From an uncultured Paenibacillaceae bacterium (GTDB lineage: Bacteria; Bacillota; Bacilli; Paenibacillales; CALAME01), in assembly GCA_937983035.1 (NCBI GenBank), contig CALKAN010000183.1:1-25101 (forward strand): DNA of 25,101 bases. Reading direction: 5' to 3'. The translations under genes and the position numbers were made by a program. Shown here in pieces: positions 1 to 8,917 of this stretch (positions are counted from its first letter, which is position 1; each line of letters starts with the position of its first letter). The notes under the pieces were generated by a model. The model ran no database searches, was not told the origin of the DNA, and was given only the letters and a program-made list of their open reading frames with translations.

Positions 1-1044
1 CCTCGAACTTAATTCCAAATGTTTAGCACGAAGCTGGCCGCAAGCTGCTTCAATATCGTGACCTTGTTCGCGCCGTATCGTCGTATTGATCCCTTTTTCC
101 TTCAAGACGCGGTAAAATGTAAAAATGTCCTTCTTCGGCGTCCTGACATATTTGCGCTCAGGCACATGATTGACTGGAATCAGATTCACATGGCACAGCA
201 TGTCTTGCAACAGATCTGCAAGTTCTTCCGCATGTTCAACTTGATCATTCCTTCCGCCGATGAGCGCATATTCGAACGTAATGCGTCTGCCTGTCGTTTC
301 TATGTAATAACGGCAAGCTTGCATTAATGTTGAAAGCGGATATTTCTTGTTTACCGGCATGAGTCTGGAGCGAAGCTGTTCGTTAGGAGCGTGCAGCGAA
401 ATCGCCAGCTTGATTTGCCAGCCTTCATCGGCAAAACGATATATGTTAGGCACGATGCCGCTCGTTGAAACCGTAATGTGCCGCTGGCCGATATTCAGCC
501 CTTTCGGATGAATCATCAATTTCAAAAATGCCCGCATCGCTTCATAATTTTCGAACGGTTCTCCGATGCCCATAATCACAATGCTGTCAATGCGCTCCCC
601 GACCCGATCCAAATCCCGCTGGACTTGCACGACTTGCATCACGATTTCGCCCGCTGTCAAATCCCGCTTCAGACCGCCCAAAGTGGATGCGCAAAACGTG
701 CAGCCGATTCGGCACCCGACTTGAGTCGTCACGCAAATGCTGTTTCCGTAATCATGTTTCATCAATACGGTTTCAATCGCATGCTTGTCATGCAATTCGA
801 ACAAATACTTAATCGTCCCGTCCTTTGACTCGAAACGAGTGATTTCGTTCAATGCATGAAAAGCGAAATGTTCAGCCAAATTTTGCCGCAATGGTTTCGG
901 CAAATTGGTCATTTCTTCAAACGATGACACCCGTTTTGCGTACAGCCAGTCCATGATCTGGTCTGCGCGAAAAACCGGTTCGCCTTGCTCTTTTATCCAT
1001 TCCTGCAACTGTTCATAAGTTAAGTCATAAATTAACGGCTTCAT
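1..1044 (-). CDS. rlmN: 23S rRNA (adenine-2503-C2)-methyltransferase, 3' end cut by window edge
   Basis: This is a radical SAM enzyme that methylates C2 of A2503 in 23S rRNA and also A37 of some tRNAs, using a methyl-cysteine intermediate. I read 348 codons from the ATG at 1042-1044 to the window edge with no stop; the family is about 360 residues, so only the last 10-20 are missing. The radical-SAM triad is C111-R-I-G-C115-T-F-C118. The methyl-carrying cysteine is C335 in the conserved D-I-E-A-A-C-G-Q-L stretch. The N-terminus (YDLTYEQLQEW, then FRADQIMDWLY) is typical. The ribosome binding site is weak (AGG about ten bases upstream). It is the last gene of the minus-strand operon visible here, 64 bases after rsmB; in B. 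subtilis prpC-prkC follow. Confidence 0.97.
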   Translation of the reverse strand, partial: MKPLIYDLTYEQLQEWIKEQGEPVFRADQIMDWLYAKRVSSFEEMTNLPKPLRQNLAEHFAFHALNEITRFESKDGTIKYLFELHDKHAIETVLMKHDYGNSICVTTQVGCRIGCTFCASTLGGLKRDLTAGEIVMQVVQVQRDLDRVGERIDSIVIMGIGEPFENYEAMRAFLKLMIHPKGLNIGQRHITVSTSGIVPNIYRFADEGWQIKLAISLHAPNEQLRSRLMPVNKKYPLSTLMQACRYYIETTGRRITFEYALIGGRNDQVEHAEELADLLQDMLCHVNLIPVNHVPERKYVRTPKKDIFTFYRVLKEKGINTTIRREQGHDIEAACGQLRAKHLELSSR

Positions 1045-1108
1045 GATATCACAACCTGTCGGCATGTTTATGGTCACGTTCCAATCGTTGTTTATTTCAT
1101 TTATTTTA

Positions 1109-2482
1109 TCATGACTTTTTCAATCTTGCCATGAAAAATCCGTCGCTGCCAAAATGATGAGGCAAAATTTGGAAGAAACCGGCGTCTGTCATGCATTGAC
1201 TGACCACTGGCTGCGGCAAGTTTTCCGCTCCCGTCTCATCCAACTGCCATCCAGGCTGTTCAGTCAAGAAACGCTCAATGTTCTTCTCATTTTCGATGCG
1301 CTCCATCGTGCACGTGCTGTACACAAGGACGCCTCCCGGCTTCACTAATCTGGAAACAGATGCCAAAATTTCGTATTGAATTTCCGCGATTGCCGCGATT
1401 TCGCTTTCCTTCTTGCTCCACTTTAAATCCGGCTTTCTGCGAATGACGCCGAAGCCGGAACAAGGCGCGTCAAGGAGCACGCAATCAAAACTTTCCGCAT
1501 CATGCCGTTCATGCAATTTGCGGGCATCGCATACCGACGTCTTTACGGAAGACAGCTTCAATCTGGCTGCCTGGGATGCGATCAGCTTTTCTTTATGCTC
1601 ATGCACGTCGTTCGCCCATATTTCGCCCTCATCATTCATCATTTCTGCGATCTGAGCTGTTTTTCCGCCGGGCGCAGCGCATGCGTCCAGCACTTTCATG
1701 CCGGGCTGGGGGTTGAGCAATTGCGCAGGAAGCATCGAACTTTCGTCCTGAATCGACAGCTCGCCGTTTTCATGCCAGGGCGTATGGGCCAAATTGCCCC
1801 CGCTGTGCACGACAATTCCGCTTGGAGCAATGGCTGATGCTTCAGCTTGCATGCCGGCTTCCTGCATCTTTTCAATCATTTGTTCAACGCTGGTTTTCAT
1901 CACATTGATGCGCGCACTGACTCTGGGCGGTTCTAAGTTCGCTTCGCACATCGCCTCTGTCTGCTCCTCGCCGAATTGTTCCAGCCAGCGGGAGACAAGC
2001 CATTCTGGATGAGAGTGCTGAAGCGCGATGCGAGCTGCCGCATGAAGATCGCTCGGCAATGCCAGCTGATCTTGATGGCGCAAAATATTCCGCAGCACGC
2101 CGTTCACCATGCTGGAAATGCCGCGGTGACCTTTTCTTTTTGCAATATTGACAGCTTCATTAACAATCGCATGCGCAGGAATCCGATCCAAATACAAAAT
2201 CTGGTACAAACTAATGCGAAGCAGGTTCAGCACCCACGTCTCGATTCGGTCCGTTCCTTTCTTCAACCACTTGCCCAAATGATAATCGAGCGTATTTCGC
2301 CGCTGCAGCGTGCCGTATACAAGCTCTGTCAAAAGCGCAGCGTCCGGACGCTCCAGCTCGTGCCGCGCGAGCGTCTGATGAAGCAGCAAATTGCTGTAAG
2401 CCCCTTGCTGCTCAATCTTCTGCAATATATGCAATGCTAATTCACGGCTGCTTTTTTTCCGGCTTTGATGCCTGTCCATCAC
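1109..2482 (-). CDS. rsmB: 16S rRNA (cytosine-967-C5)-methyltransferase RsmB
   Basis: This enzyme methylates C967 of 16S rRNA (E. coli numbering) using SAM. The 457 residues show an N-terminal NusB-like RNA-binding domain (about 10-140) and a C-terminal Rossmann methyltransferase. SAM motif I is DACAAPGGKT at 266-275; motif IV is DAPCSG at 338-343; the expected nucleophile is C391 in STCTM. The start could be GTG (2480-2482) or the adjacent ATG (2477-2479). I chose GTG because an AGGAG lies about ten bases before it, and the fmt stop overlaps there (GTGATG contains the TGA), so translational coupling with fmt is likely. Length matches the family (about 430-460). Confidence 0.97.
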   Translation of the reverse strand: MMDRHQSRKKSSRELALHILQKIEQQGAYSNLLLHQTLARHELERPDAALLTELVYGTLQRRNTLDYHLGKWLKKGTDRIETWVLNLLRISLYQILYLDRIPAHAIVNEAVNIAKRKGHRGISSMVNGVLRNILRHQDQLALPSDLHAAARIALQHSHPEWLVSRWLEQFGEEQTEAMCEANLEPPRVSARINVMKTSVEQMIEKMQEAGMQAEASAIAPSGIVVHSGGNLAHTPWHENGELSIQDESSMLPAQLLNPQPGMKVLDACAAPGGKTAQIAEMMNDEGEIWANDVHEHKEKLIASQAARLKLSSVKTSVCDARKLHERHDAESFDCVLLDAPCSGFGVIRRKPDLKWSKKESEIAAIAEIQYEILASVSRLVKPGGVLVYSTCTMERIENEKNIERFLTEQPGWQLDETGAENLPQPVVSQCMTDAGFFQILPHHFGSDGFFMARLKKS

Positions 2483-3459
2483 TGCACCTGCTCTCCTAAC
2501 ATCATTCCAATTGCCATCCGGCTGCCCGGAATGAACTCCTTGATGTCCATCGCTCTTTTTCCTGCGGGCTGCACGCGTTTCAGCTTGACTGCGCCGTCAC
2601 CCGTTTTCACCGTTAATTCTGCGGCTGTCAGCTCGATTACTTCGCCCGGTTTGAATGCCTGATCCGATGGTGCGCCGGCTTCGTCATGAACTTCGCATTC
2701 CCAAATTTTCAGCACTTTGCCTTCCCAAGTCGTAAAAGCGCCCGGCCAAGGGTTCAATCCCCTGACTTGATTGAAAATTTGTCTGGAAGTGCGGCTCCAA
2801 TCGATCCGCTCATCGTCACGCGTAAGCATGGGGGCATATGTAGCTTCGTCATCATTTTGCGGAATGGCCTGAATCTTTCCGGCAAGCAGATCCGGCAGCG
2901 TTTGGATGACGAGCTCTGCCCCTTTTTGACTTAATTTTTCGAACAATGTGCCTGTATTGTCAGTTTCTTCGATCGGCACTTTCACTTTGCTGATCATATC
3001 GCCGGTATCCAGCCCTTTCTCCATGTACATTAACGTCACGCCGGTTTCCTTCTCCCCGTTCATGACGGCGTAATGGATCGGCGCCGCGCCCCGATATTTC
3101 GGCAGCAAGGATGCATGCACATTGATGCAGCCATGCTTAGGCATGTTTAACAATCTCTCCGGCAAGATTTGACCGTATGCGGCAGTAATGATCAAATCCG
3201 GCGCCAGCTGTTCCAGCTGCTCTAAAGCTGCCTCATCTTTGATTTTCTCAGGCTGAAGCACGGGAAGGCCGTGACGCCGCGCTTCTTCTTTCACCGGCGG
3301 AGGAGGGAGCACTTTCTTTCTTCCTTTCGGCCGGTCTGGCTGCGTAACGACAGCTGCAATGTGATATCCTTCGTCGAGAAGCCTGCGCAATGTCGGAACG
3401 GCAAAATCAGGAGTGCCCATAAATACGATCGTCGGTTGCTTAGTTTTCTGCTTCATCAT
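2479..3459 (-). CDS. fmt: Methionyl-tRNA formyltransferase
   Basis: Transfers a formyl group from 10-formyl-THF to initiator Met-tRNA. The 326-residue protein begins with the family signature IVFMGTPDFAVP. Catalytic residues seen are N113 and H115 (NVHASLLPKYRG, the folate-site signature) and D154 (GLDTGDM). The open frame runs further upstream inside def, but the start at 3457-3459 has a good AAGGTGGAG seven bases before it and gives the usual N-terminal length; a second ATG follows immediately at 3454-3456. The gene therefore overlaps the end of def by about 20 bases in another frame, which implies coupled translation of the enzyme that adds the formyl group and the one that removes it. Confidence 0.97.
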   Translation of the reverse strand: MMKQKTKQPTIVFMGTPDFAVPTLRRLLDEGYHIAAVVTQPDRPKGRKKVLPPPPVKEEARRHGLPVLQPEKIKDEAALEQLEQLAPDLIITAAYGQILPERLLNMPKHGCINVHASLLPKYRGAAPIHYAVMNGEKETGVTLMYMEKGLDTGDMISKVKVPIEETDNTGTLFEKLSQKGAELVIQTLPDLLAGKIQAIPQNDDEATYAPMLTRDDERIDWSRTSRQIFNQVRGLNPWPGAFTTWEGKVLKIWECEVHDEAGAPSDQAFKPGEVIELTAAELTVKTGDGAVKLKRVQPAGKRAMDIKEFIPGSRMAIGMMLGEQVQ

Positions 3460-3931
3460 CTTGAGGCTCCACCTTATAGATCGTTTTTGCTTTATCCGTA
3501 TACAAAATGCCGTCCAAATGGTCGATTTCATGTTGAAAAACGACGGCTAAATATCCTTCCGCATCCATGAGCACTTCATTGCCATCGCGGTCCAGCCCTT
3601 TCACTTTCACGTACATTCTCCGCTCCACTTCCCCGTTCAGGCCGGGAATGCTCAGGCATCCTTCCGTGCTGAGCTGCGTTCCTTCGGCTTCGATGATTTC
3701 CGGATTAATCATCTCGATCAGGCCAGGGCCGTCTTCTTCGCGCGTATCAATGACAATTACTCGCTTTAAGATGCCGATTTGCGGCGCGGCCAATCCGACG
3801 CCGCCGGCATCATACATCGTGTCGGCCATATTATCCAGCAATTTATGAATGTTGCTCGTAATTTCGGGTACAGGCTTGCTCTTCTTCCTTAAAATCGGAT
3901 CAGGAACGAGGACAATTTTTTTCACAGCCAT
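3440..3931 (-). CDS. def: Peptide deformylase
   Basis: Removes the N-formyl group from nascent proteins; a metal-dependent hydrolase. The 163-residue protein has all three family motifs: GVGLAAPQIG (44-53), EGCLS (90-94, with metal ligand C92) and HEIDH (H134, E135, H138). The short form and the EGCLSIPG sequence suggest a type I-like def rather than the insertion-bearing Gram-positive type II (inference). The start at 3929-3931 follows GAGGTGATG at proper spacing. It sits 23 bases after priA and overlaps fmt, in the order priA-def-fmt known from B. subtilis. Confidence 0.97.
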   Translation of the reverse strand: MAVKKIVLVPDPILRKKSKPVPEITSNIHKLLDNMADTMYDAGGVGLAAPQIGILKRVIVIDTREEDGPGLIEMINPEIIEAEGTQLSTEGCLSIPGLNGEVERRMYVKVKGLDRDGNEVLMDAEGYLAVVFQHEIDHLDGILYTDKAKTIYKVEPQDDEAEN

Positions 3932-3954
3932 TTTTCATCACCTCAACTTTAAGT

Positions 3955-6384
3955 TTACATGAGCATTTGCGGGTCAATGTCCACATTCACGTTAACTTTG
4001 TTTTTGCCGGCAAGATCTTGAAATTTCCGCAATATGCTTTGCAGAAGATGCATGGCCGTTTGATCATCATTCGGAAACTTCACGATGCATTGAAATCGAT
4101 ACAGATCATTTTTCCGAGGAATCGGGGAAGGAACCGGACCGAAAACTTTAAAGCAGCTTTCCTGCTCCAGCTTCTTCTTCAAATATTCTCCTGCTTTGAC
4201 GATCGGTGAAACGGCATGCTGAGAAAGGGTAATCAGCGCCAAACGGCAAAACGGAGGGTAACCGCGTTCTCGGCGCATTTCCAACTCGGTCTCCACAAAC
4301 TGGCGATAATCGTGTTTGCTTGCATGCAAGATGCTGTAATGTTCCGGCAAATAAGTCTGCACGACAACTTCTCCGGGCAAATGATGGCGGCCGGCGCGGC
4401 CGGCGACTTGCGTCAACAGGTGGAACGTTCTTTCTGATGCGCGAAAATCAGGCAAATGGAGCATCGTATCTGCTGCTATCACGCCGACTAATGTAACGTA
4501 CGGAAAATCCAACCCTTTTGCCACCATTTGCGTGCCGAGCAACAAATCCGCTTCCCGCGCTTTAAACTTATTCAGCCATTTTTCGTGCGCGCCTTTCTCG
4601 TTCGTAGTGTCGATATCCATTCGAATGACTCGAATGCCGGGAAAATGTTTGTACAGCTCTTCTTCCACTCGCTGCGTCCCTGTGCCGAAATAACGAATAT
4701 ACGGGCTTTCGCACGACGGACAAACATCCGGCTCGCGCTCTGCATAGCCGCAATAGTGACATCGCAAATTTTTTGAATGACGATGGTAAGTTAATGAAAT
4801 ATCGCAGTGAGGACACTGCACCGCATACCCGCAGGAGCGGCACATCACAAAAGTCGCATAGCCGCGCCGATTCAGAAGCAGTACCGTCTGCTCCTCTCTT
4901 TCCAACCTTTGCTCGATCCCTTCGTGCAGCATGCGGCTGAACATCGAACGATTTCCAGCTTTAAGCTCATCACGCATATCCACGACATGAACGGGAGGCA
5001 GCGATGCGGAACCGACTCTGACAGACATCGAAAGATAATGGAATTTGTTGATTGATGCAGCGTAATAACTTTCCAAAGAAGGAGTGGCAGATCCGAGCAC
5101 GACGGCCGCATTGTGATATTTGGCGCGCTGCAATGCCAATTCCCGCGCATGATATTTCGGGCTTTCTTCTTGTTTGTAGGAAGATTCATGCTCTTCATCC
5201 AATATGATCAAACCTAAGTTCGTAAACGGAGCAAAAATGGCTGACCGTGCACCGATCGCCACTTGAGCCCGGCCTTGCTGAATTTTTCTCCATTCGTCAT
5301 AACGCTCTCCGTCAGACAACCGACTGTGCAGCACGGCCACTCGTTCGCCGAATCTTCCTTTGAACCGTTCCACCATTTGCGGCGTCAATGAAATTTCCGG
5401 CACCAGCACAATCGATTCTTTGCCTTCATTCAAACAATGTTGGATCGCTTGCAAGTACACTTCCGTCTTTCCGCTTCCAGTGACGCCATGAAGCAAAAAG
5501 CAGCTCGGCTTCTTTGCATCCATCGAACTTTTGATCTTGTTCAGCGCTTGTTCTTGCAAAGGAGTCAGCTTCAGCGGTTCGCTCGGTTTGAACGTTCTGG
5601 AAGCATAAGGATCTCGAAACACTTCCTCCTCATGCGTCGTGATAAGCCCTTTGCGCTCCAGCGCCTTGACCGTGCTGGAAGAAGTTTGGCACAGTCTGAG
5701 CAGTTCGCTCATCGGTAATGAACCTTCATGCTGCGCCAATGCGTGAAGCACTTCTTTCTGTTTATGCGCGTGCTGTCTTAAACCGGCGATCACTGAATCT
5801 AACTGTTGCCGATCTACGGTAAGCGTTGCGATCACGCGCTTCTTTACGGCGATCCGGTCGGACAATTGTTCCCTCTCATGCAAGACGCCGATGTTCACCC
5901 AATGCTTGACCGTCTCCATCTGATTCGGAAAATGTTCCAGCAAAGTTTGCAAGTCTGCGGACTGTTCTTTTTTAATATATTCAAGCAATTGTCGTTTGGC
6001 CGGATCTTGCTCATCCAGCTCGTTCTCAGAGTTCCATTCAATTTTTTTTTGCAGCTTTGATTTCAGCGCTTTCGGAAGCATCGCTTGGAGAGCGATGCTT
6101 CTAGGGCAAATATAGTTGTATGCCATCCAATCCGCCAATTGCAGCAGTTCTTCCGTAAGCGCAGGCTCTAAATCATGCAGCCGCTCGATCGATTTGATTT
6201 TGCTCGGATCGACATCAGACTGTTCGGTGAGATCGACGACGAACCCGAGCAGCAGGCGCGAACCGAAGCGAACGCCGACTCTGCTTCCTTTGCGGATGAC
6301 TGAACGCATGCTTTCCGGCACAAAGTAGTCAAACGGGCGGTCTGTTTGCTTGGAAGGCACATCCACGATCACTTTCGCGTACAT
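3955..6384 (-). CDS. priA: Primosomal protein N' (replication restart helicase PriA)
   Basis: A 3'-to-5' helicase that recognises stalled or D-loop forks and starts primosome loading for replication restart. The 809-residue product has an N-terminal DNA-binding domain (starting YAKVIVDVP), Walker A GVTGSGKT at about 300-307, DEEH at about 396-399, and eight zinc-ligand cysteines at about 515, 518, 524, 527, 542, 545, 555 and 558 (four CxxC pairs). An in-frame TTG lies seven codons upstream inside coaBC, but the ATG at 6382-6384 matches homologue N-termini and has GGGGAG about eleven bases before it. It starts one base after the coaBC stop. Confidence 0.97.
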   Translation of the reverse strand: MYAKVIVDVPSKQTDRPFDYFVPESMRSVIRKGSRVGVRFGSRLLLGFVVDLTEQSDVDPSKIKSIERLHDLEPALTEELLQLADWMAYNYICPRSIALQAMLPKALKSKLQKKIEWNSENELDEQDPAKRQLLEYIKKEQSADLQTLLEHFPNQMETVKHWVNIGVLHEREQLSDRIAVKKRVIATLTVDRQQLDSVIAGLRQHAHKQKEVLHALAQHEGSLPMSELLRLCQTSSSTVKALERKGLITTHEEEVFRDPYASRTFKPSEPLKLTPLQEQALNKIKSSMDAKKPSCFLLHGVTGSGKTEVYLQAIQHCLNEGKESIVLVPEISLTPQMVERFKGRFGERVAVLHSRLSDGERYDEWRKIQQGRAQVAIGARSAIFAPFTNLGLIILDEEHESSYKQEESPKYHARELALQRAKYHNAAVVLGSATPSLESYYAASINKFHYLSMSVRVGSASLPPVHVVDMRDELKAGNRSMFSRMLHEGIEQRLEREEQTVLLLNRRGYATFVMCRSCGYAVQCPHCDISLTYHRHSKNLRCHYCGYAEREPDVCPSCESPYIRYFGTGTQRVEEELYKHFPGIRVIRMDIDTTNEKGAHEKWLNKFKAREADLLLGTQMVAKGLDFPYVTLVGVIAADTMLHLPDFRASERTFHLLTQVAGRAGRHHLPGEVVVQTYLPEHYSILHASKHDYRQFVETELEMRRERGYPPFCRLALITLSQHAVSPIVKAGEYLKKKLEQESCFKVFGPVPSPIPRKNDLYRFQCIVKFPNDDQTAMHLLQSILRKFQDLAGKNKVNVNVDIDPQMLM

Positions 6385-6385
6385 A

Positions 6386-7606
6386 TTAATGTTCGCTCCC
6401 CGCAAGACCCATCTTCTCTGCTGCGATTTCGAGAATGCGGCGAGCTGCTTCTCTTTTGCTCATCAGCGGCAGCGACGCTGTTAATCCGTCTTGGTCATAG
6501 ACCGCGCAAATGTTCGTATCCGCGTTAAATCCGGCCCCTTCTTGCGCAACATTGTTGGCAACGATCAGGTCCAAATTTTTTTCCTTTAGTTTTTTCATCG
6601 CATAATGTTCCATCTGCTCAGTTTCGGCAGCGAATCCGATGACGAACTGCCCCGGCAGCTTGCTGCGGCCAATCTCCGCTAAAATGTCCGGGGTTCGAGT
6701 TAATTGCAGCGTCCATATTTCTTCCTTTTTCTTTATTTTATGATCGGCCGCATGCAAAGGACGATAGTCCGATACAGCCGCGGCTTTGACGATCACATCC
6801 ATCGACGAATGCCGCTTGATCACTTCTTCGCGCATTTGCTCGGCGGTCTCTGCACGGATGACTTCCACGCCGGCTGGAGGTTCGAGGGAACTTGCCGTCA
6901 CTAAAGTTACTTTCGCTCCCATCGCCGCCCCTGCTTCCGCGATCGCATGCCCCATTTTCCCGGATGAATCGTTGGTAATGTATCGAACAGGGTCAATCCT
7001 TTCCCTCGTTCCGCCGGCGGTAACCAGCATCGATTTGCCGGCAAACAAGGGGCGGGCATTTTGCCTCATGAAGAATGCCTCGATCTGCGCTGCGATGTCT
7101 TCAGGCTCTGCCAAGCGTCCTTCTCCGACATAACCGCACGCCAACTGACCGACACCGGGTTGTATAATATGAACTCCCCGCTCTTTCAATATGGAGAGAT
7201 TGTGTCTTACCGCCGGGTGCTGCAGCATGTGAACATTCATTGCCGGAGCGATCATGACCGGAGCTGTTGCAGCCAGCAGCGTCGTCGTTAACATGTCATC
7301 AGCTATGCCGTGAGCATATTTGCCGATAAAATTAGCAGTCGCTGGAGCGACGACGATCAAATCCGCTCGATCTGCCAAATCGATATGCGAAATGAGATGC
7401 GGCTCATCTTCTTGCATCACGTCCACATACACGCGCGATCGCGAAATAGCTTGAAAAGAGAGCGGCTGAACGAATGCGGTGGCTGATTTCGTCATGATGA
7501 CGCGAACGTCAGCCCCTGATTGCGTCAAGCGGCTGCACAAGCTGATCGCCTTATAAGCGGCAATTCCTCCCGTAACACCGAGAATGATTGTTTTATTTTT
7601 CCACAT
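6386..7606 (-). CDS. coaBC: Bifunctional phosphopantothenoylcysteine decarboxylase / phosphopantothenate-cysteine ligase
   Basis: Carries out two steps of CoA synthesis: joining cysteine to 4'-phosphopantothenate (CoaB) and decarboxylating the product (CoaC, an FMN flavoprotein). The 406 residues start with the flavin-binding GVTGGIAAYK. The CoaC half (about 1-185) has H74, PATANFIGK, APAMN and C157 in ACGYVGEGR. The CoaB half (about 190-406) has TAGGTRERIDPVRYITN at 196-212, including the conserved asparagine. I chose the ATG at 7604-7606 because homologues begin there and it is preceded by an AG-rich stretch (AAGGGGGATGGAGAG). It lies just downstream of a terminator-like hairpin that separates it from rpoZ. 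Confidence 0.97.
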   Translation of the reverse strand: MWKNKTIILGVTGGIAAYKAISLCSRLTQSGADVRVIMTKSATAFVQPLSFQAISRSRVYVDVMQEDEPHLISHIDLADRADLIVVAPATANFIGKYAHGIADDMLTTTLLAATAPVMIAPAMNVHMLQHPAVRHNLSILKERGVHIIQPGVGQLACGYVGEGRLAEPEDIAAQIEAFFMRQNARPLFAGKSMLVTAGGTRERIDPVRYITNDSSGKMGHAIAEAGAAMGAKVTLVTASSLEPPAGVEVIRAETAEQMREEVIKRHSSMDVIVKAAAVSDYRPLHAADHKIKKKEEIWTLQLTRTPDILAEIGRSKLPGQFVIGFAAETEQMEHYAMKKLKEKNLDLIVANNVAQEGAGFNADTNICAVYDQDGLTASLPLMSKREAARRILEIAAEKMGLAGSEH

Positions 7607-7622
7607 CTCTCCATCCCCCTTG

Positions 7623-7650
7623 AAAAAAAAGAACAACCGCTCGGGTTGTC
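7623..7650 (-). terminator. Intrinsic terminator-like hairpin between rpoZ and coaBC
   Basis: Read on the minus strand, ACAACC pairs with GGTTGT (7644-7649 with 7633-7638) around a five-base loop, with one more possible G-U pair, followed after one or two bases by eight Ts (7623-7630). The stem is short, so termination is probably partial. It lies within an otherwise continuous operon and ends about 17 bases before the coaBC start. Confidence 0.6.
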
Positions 7651-7654
7651 ACAT

Positions 7655-7858
7655 TTAAGCTTCTCTCGCATCATGATATTTCACAGTGCCGTGATAAATT
7701 TCTTCTAATGCCATGCCTACAAACTTATTGGAATGGACTTTCTCCAACGTAATCGGAGCGCCGTCCCGCAGCGCCCGGGCTCGTTTTGATGCTGCTACGA
7801 CAAGGGAATATTTGCTGTCAATCTTTTTCAATACCTCATCAATTGAAGGATAAAGCAT
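7655..7858 (-). CDS. rpoZ: DNA-directed RNA polymerase omega subunit
   Basis: Small subunit that helps assemble and stabilise RNA polymerase by binding beta'. The 67-residue product has the family pattern: an N-terminal PSIDEVLKKIDSKYSLVVAASKRAR, where the first helix and the SKRAR motif contact beta', followed by a short acidic and basic tail. The start at 7856-7858 has AAAGGGGG about eight bases before it. It begins three bases after the gmk stop; gmk-rpoZ is the standard order in Bacillales and in proteobacteria. A terminator-like hairpin follows immediately. Confidence 0.96.
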   Translation of the reverse strand: MLYPSIDEVLKKIDSKYSLVVAASKRARALRDGAPITLEKVHSNKFVGMALEEIYHGTVKYHDAREA

Positions 7859-7861
7859 GTT

Positions 7862-8464
7862 TCAAACCCCCTTTAAAATTGACTCGATCTGGAATCGATC
7901 CTTGCGGCAATGTTCTGCCACGATGATCGACTTAATGCGGGAACAGGCCGATTCAATTTTATCATTGACGACGACATAATCATAATGTTCGATCATCTTC
8001 AATTCGTTCTCAGCGGTAAGCAAGCGATCCCTGATCGCTTCTTCTGTTTCTGTGCCTCTGCTGTTGATTCGTTGCTCCAATTCGTGCAGCGATGGAGGAA
8101 CAAGGAAGATGAACACCCCTTCCGGGTAGCTTTCCTTTACTTTCATCGCGCCTTGGACTTCGATTTCGAGAATAATGTCCTTTCCTTCATCCAGCGTCTT
8201 TTTCACAAATTCCGTAGGAGTGCCGTAATAGTTCCCGACATACTCCGCCCACTCGAGCAATTGATTGGTGCGAATCATTTCCATAAACTCTTCTTTTGTC
8301 TTAAAAAAATAATTCACGCCGTCTACTTCCCCTTCTCTCGGGGGACGCGTCGTCGCTGAGATCGAATACACAAGTTCAGGCACAGCTTTGCGAAGTTCTG
8401 CGCATACGGTTCCTTTGCCTACGCCTGACGGGCCTGACAATACGATCAGCAAACCTTTCTTCAT
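7862..8464 (-). CDS. gmk: Guanylate kinase
   Basis: Phosphorylates GMP (and dGMP) to GDP with ATP. The 200-residue protein has the P-loop GPSGVGKGT at about 11-19, the GMP-binding segment around TTRPPREGEVDGVNYFF, and the LID and C-terminal helices expected of the family (about 200-205 residues). The frame extends eleven codons upstream to another ATG (8495-8497) that would overlap remA. The ATG at 8462-8464 matches family N-termini (KKGLLIVLSGPSG) and has TTGGAG at about ten bases. It lies 16 bases after remA and 3 before rpoZ. Confidence 0.97.
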   Translation of the reverse strand: MKKGLLIVLSGPSGVGKGTVCAELRKAVPELVYSISATTRPPREGEVDGVNYFFKTKEEFMEMIRTNQLLEWAEYVGNYYGTPTEFVKKTLDEGKDIILEIEVQGAMKVKESYPEGVFIFLVPPSLHELEQRINSRGTETEEAIRDRLLTAENELKMIEHYDYVVVNDKIESACSRIKSIIVAEHCRKDRFQIESILKGV

Positions 8465-8480
8465 GTCCCATGACTCCAAT

Positions 8481-8741
8481 TCATTCGTCCTGTTCATCCT
8501 CTTTATCAGCTAAACGATGTGCCACCGTCTCAGGCTGAACCGCAGACAAGATCACATGATCGCTGTCCGTTAAAATGACAGCCCTTGTCCGGCGTCCGTA
8601 TGTGGCATCGATCAGCATATGCCGATCTCTGGCTTCCTGAATGATCCGCTTAATCGGAGCGGATTCAGGACTGACGATCGTTATAATTCGATTGGCAGAA
8701 ACGATGTTTCCGAAACCGATATTGATCAGCTTAATCACCAT
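8481..8741 (-). CDS. remA: RemA, extracellular matrix regulator (DUF370)
   Basis: In B. subtilis RemA is a DNA-binding activator of biofilm matrix operons and some osmoprotection genes. The 86-residue product is nearly the family consensus: IKLINIGFGN, SANRIITIVSPESAPIKRII, DATYGRRTRAVILTDSDHVILS, then QPETVAHRL. The ATG at 8739-8741 follows a strong TAGGAGGAA; a longer in-frame start upstream (8783) lacks family support. It is the first gene of the housekeeping operon. The 176 bases before it (8742-8917) are AT-rich and probably hold the operon promoter, but I see no convincing -35/-10 pair and no good terminator for the upstream yitJ-like gene, so read-through is possible. Confidence 0.97.
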   Translation of the reverse strand: MVIKLINIGFGNIVSANRIITIVSPESAPIKRIIQEARDRHMLIDATYGRRTRAVILTDSDHVILSAVQPETVAHRLADKEDEQDE

Positions 8742-8917
8742 AAATGTTCCTCCTACTACATATTCACAGAAAGCCTGCGACATATACCCATTATGATCAA
8801 AAACAGCTTGTCCATTTGCACTTTTTCCAATGGCATTCTATCTATGCGCATCATTTCTATTTCGGCAAATCATTCATAAAAAAACCATTTTTGATATGAT
8901 TATGACCTTATTCTAAT

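Noticed and set aside
7910..8359. 149-codon open frame on the plus strand
   Set aside because: It is antisense to guanylate kinase, and its composition reflects the complementary codons.
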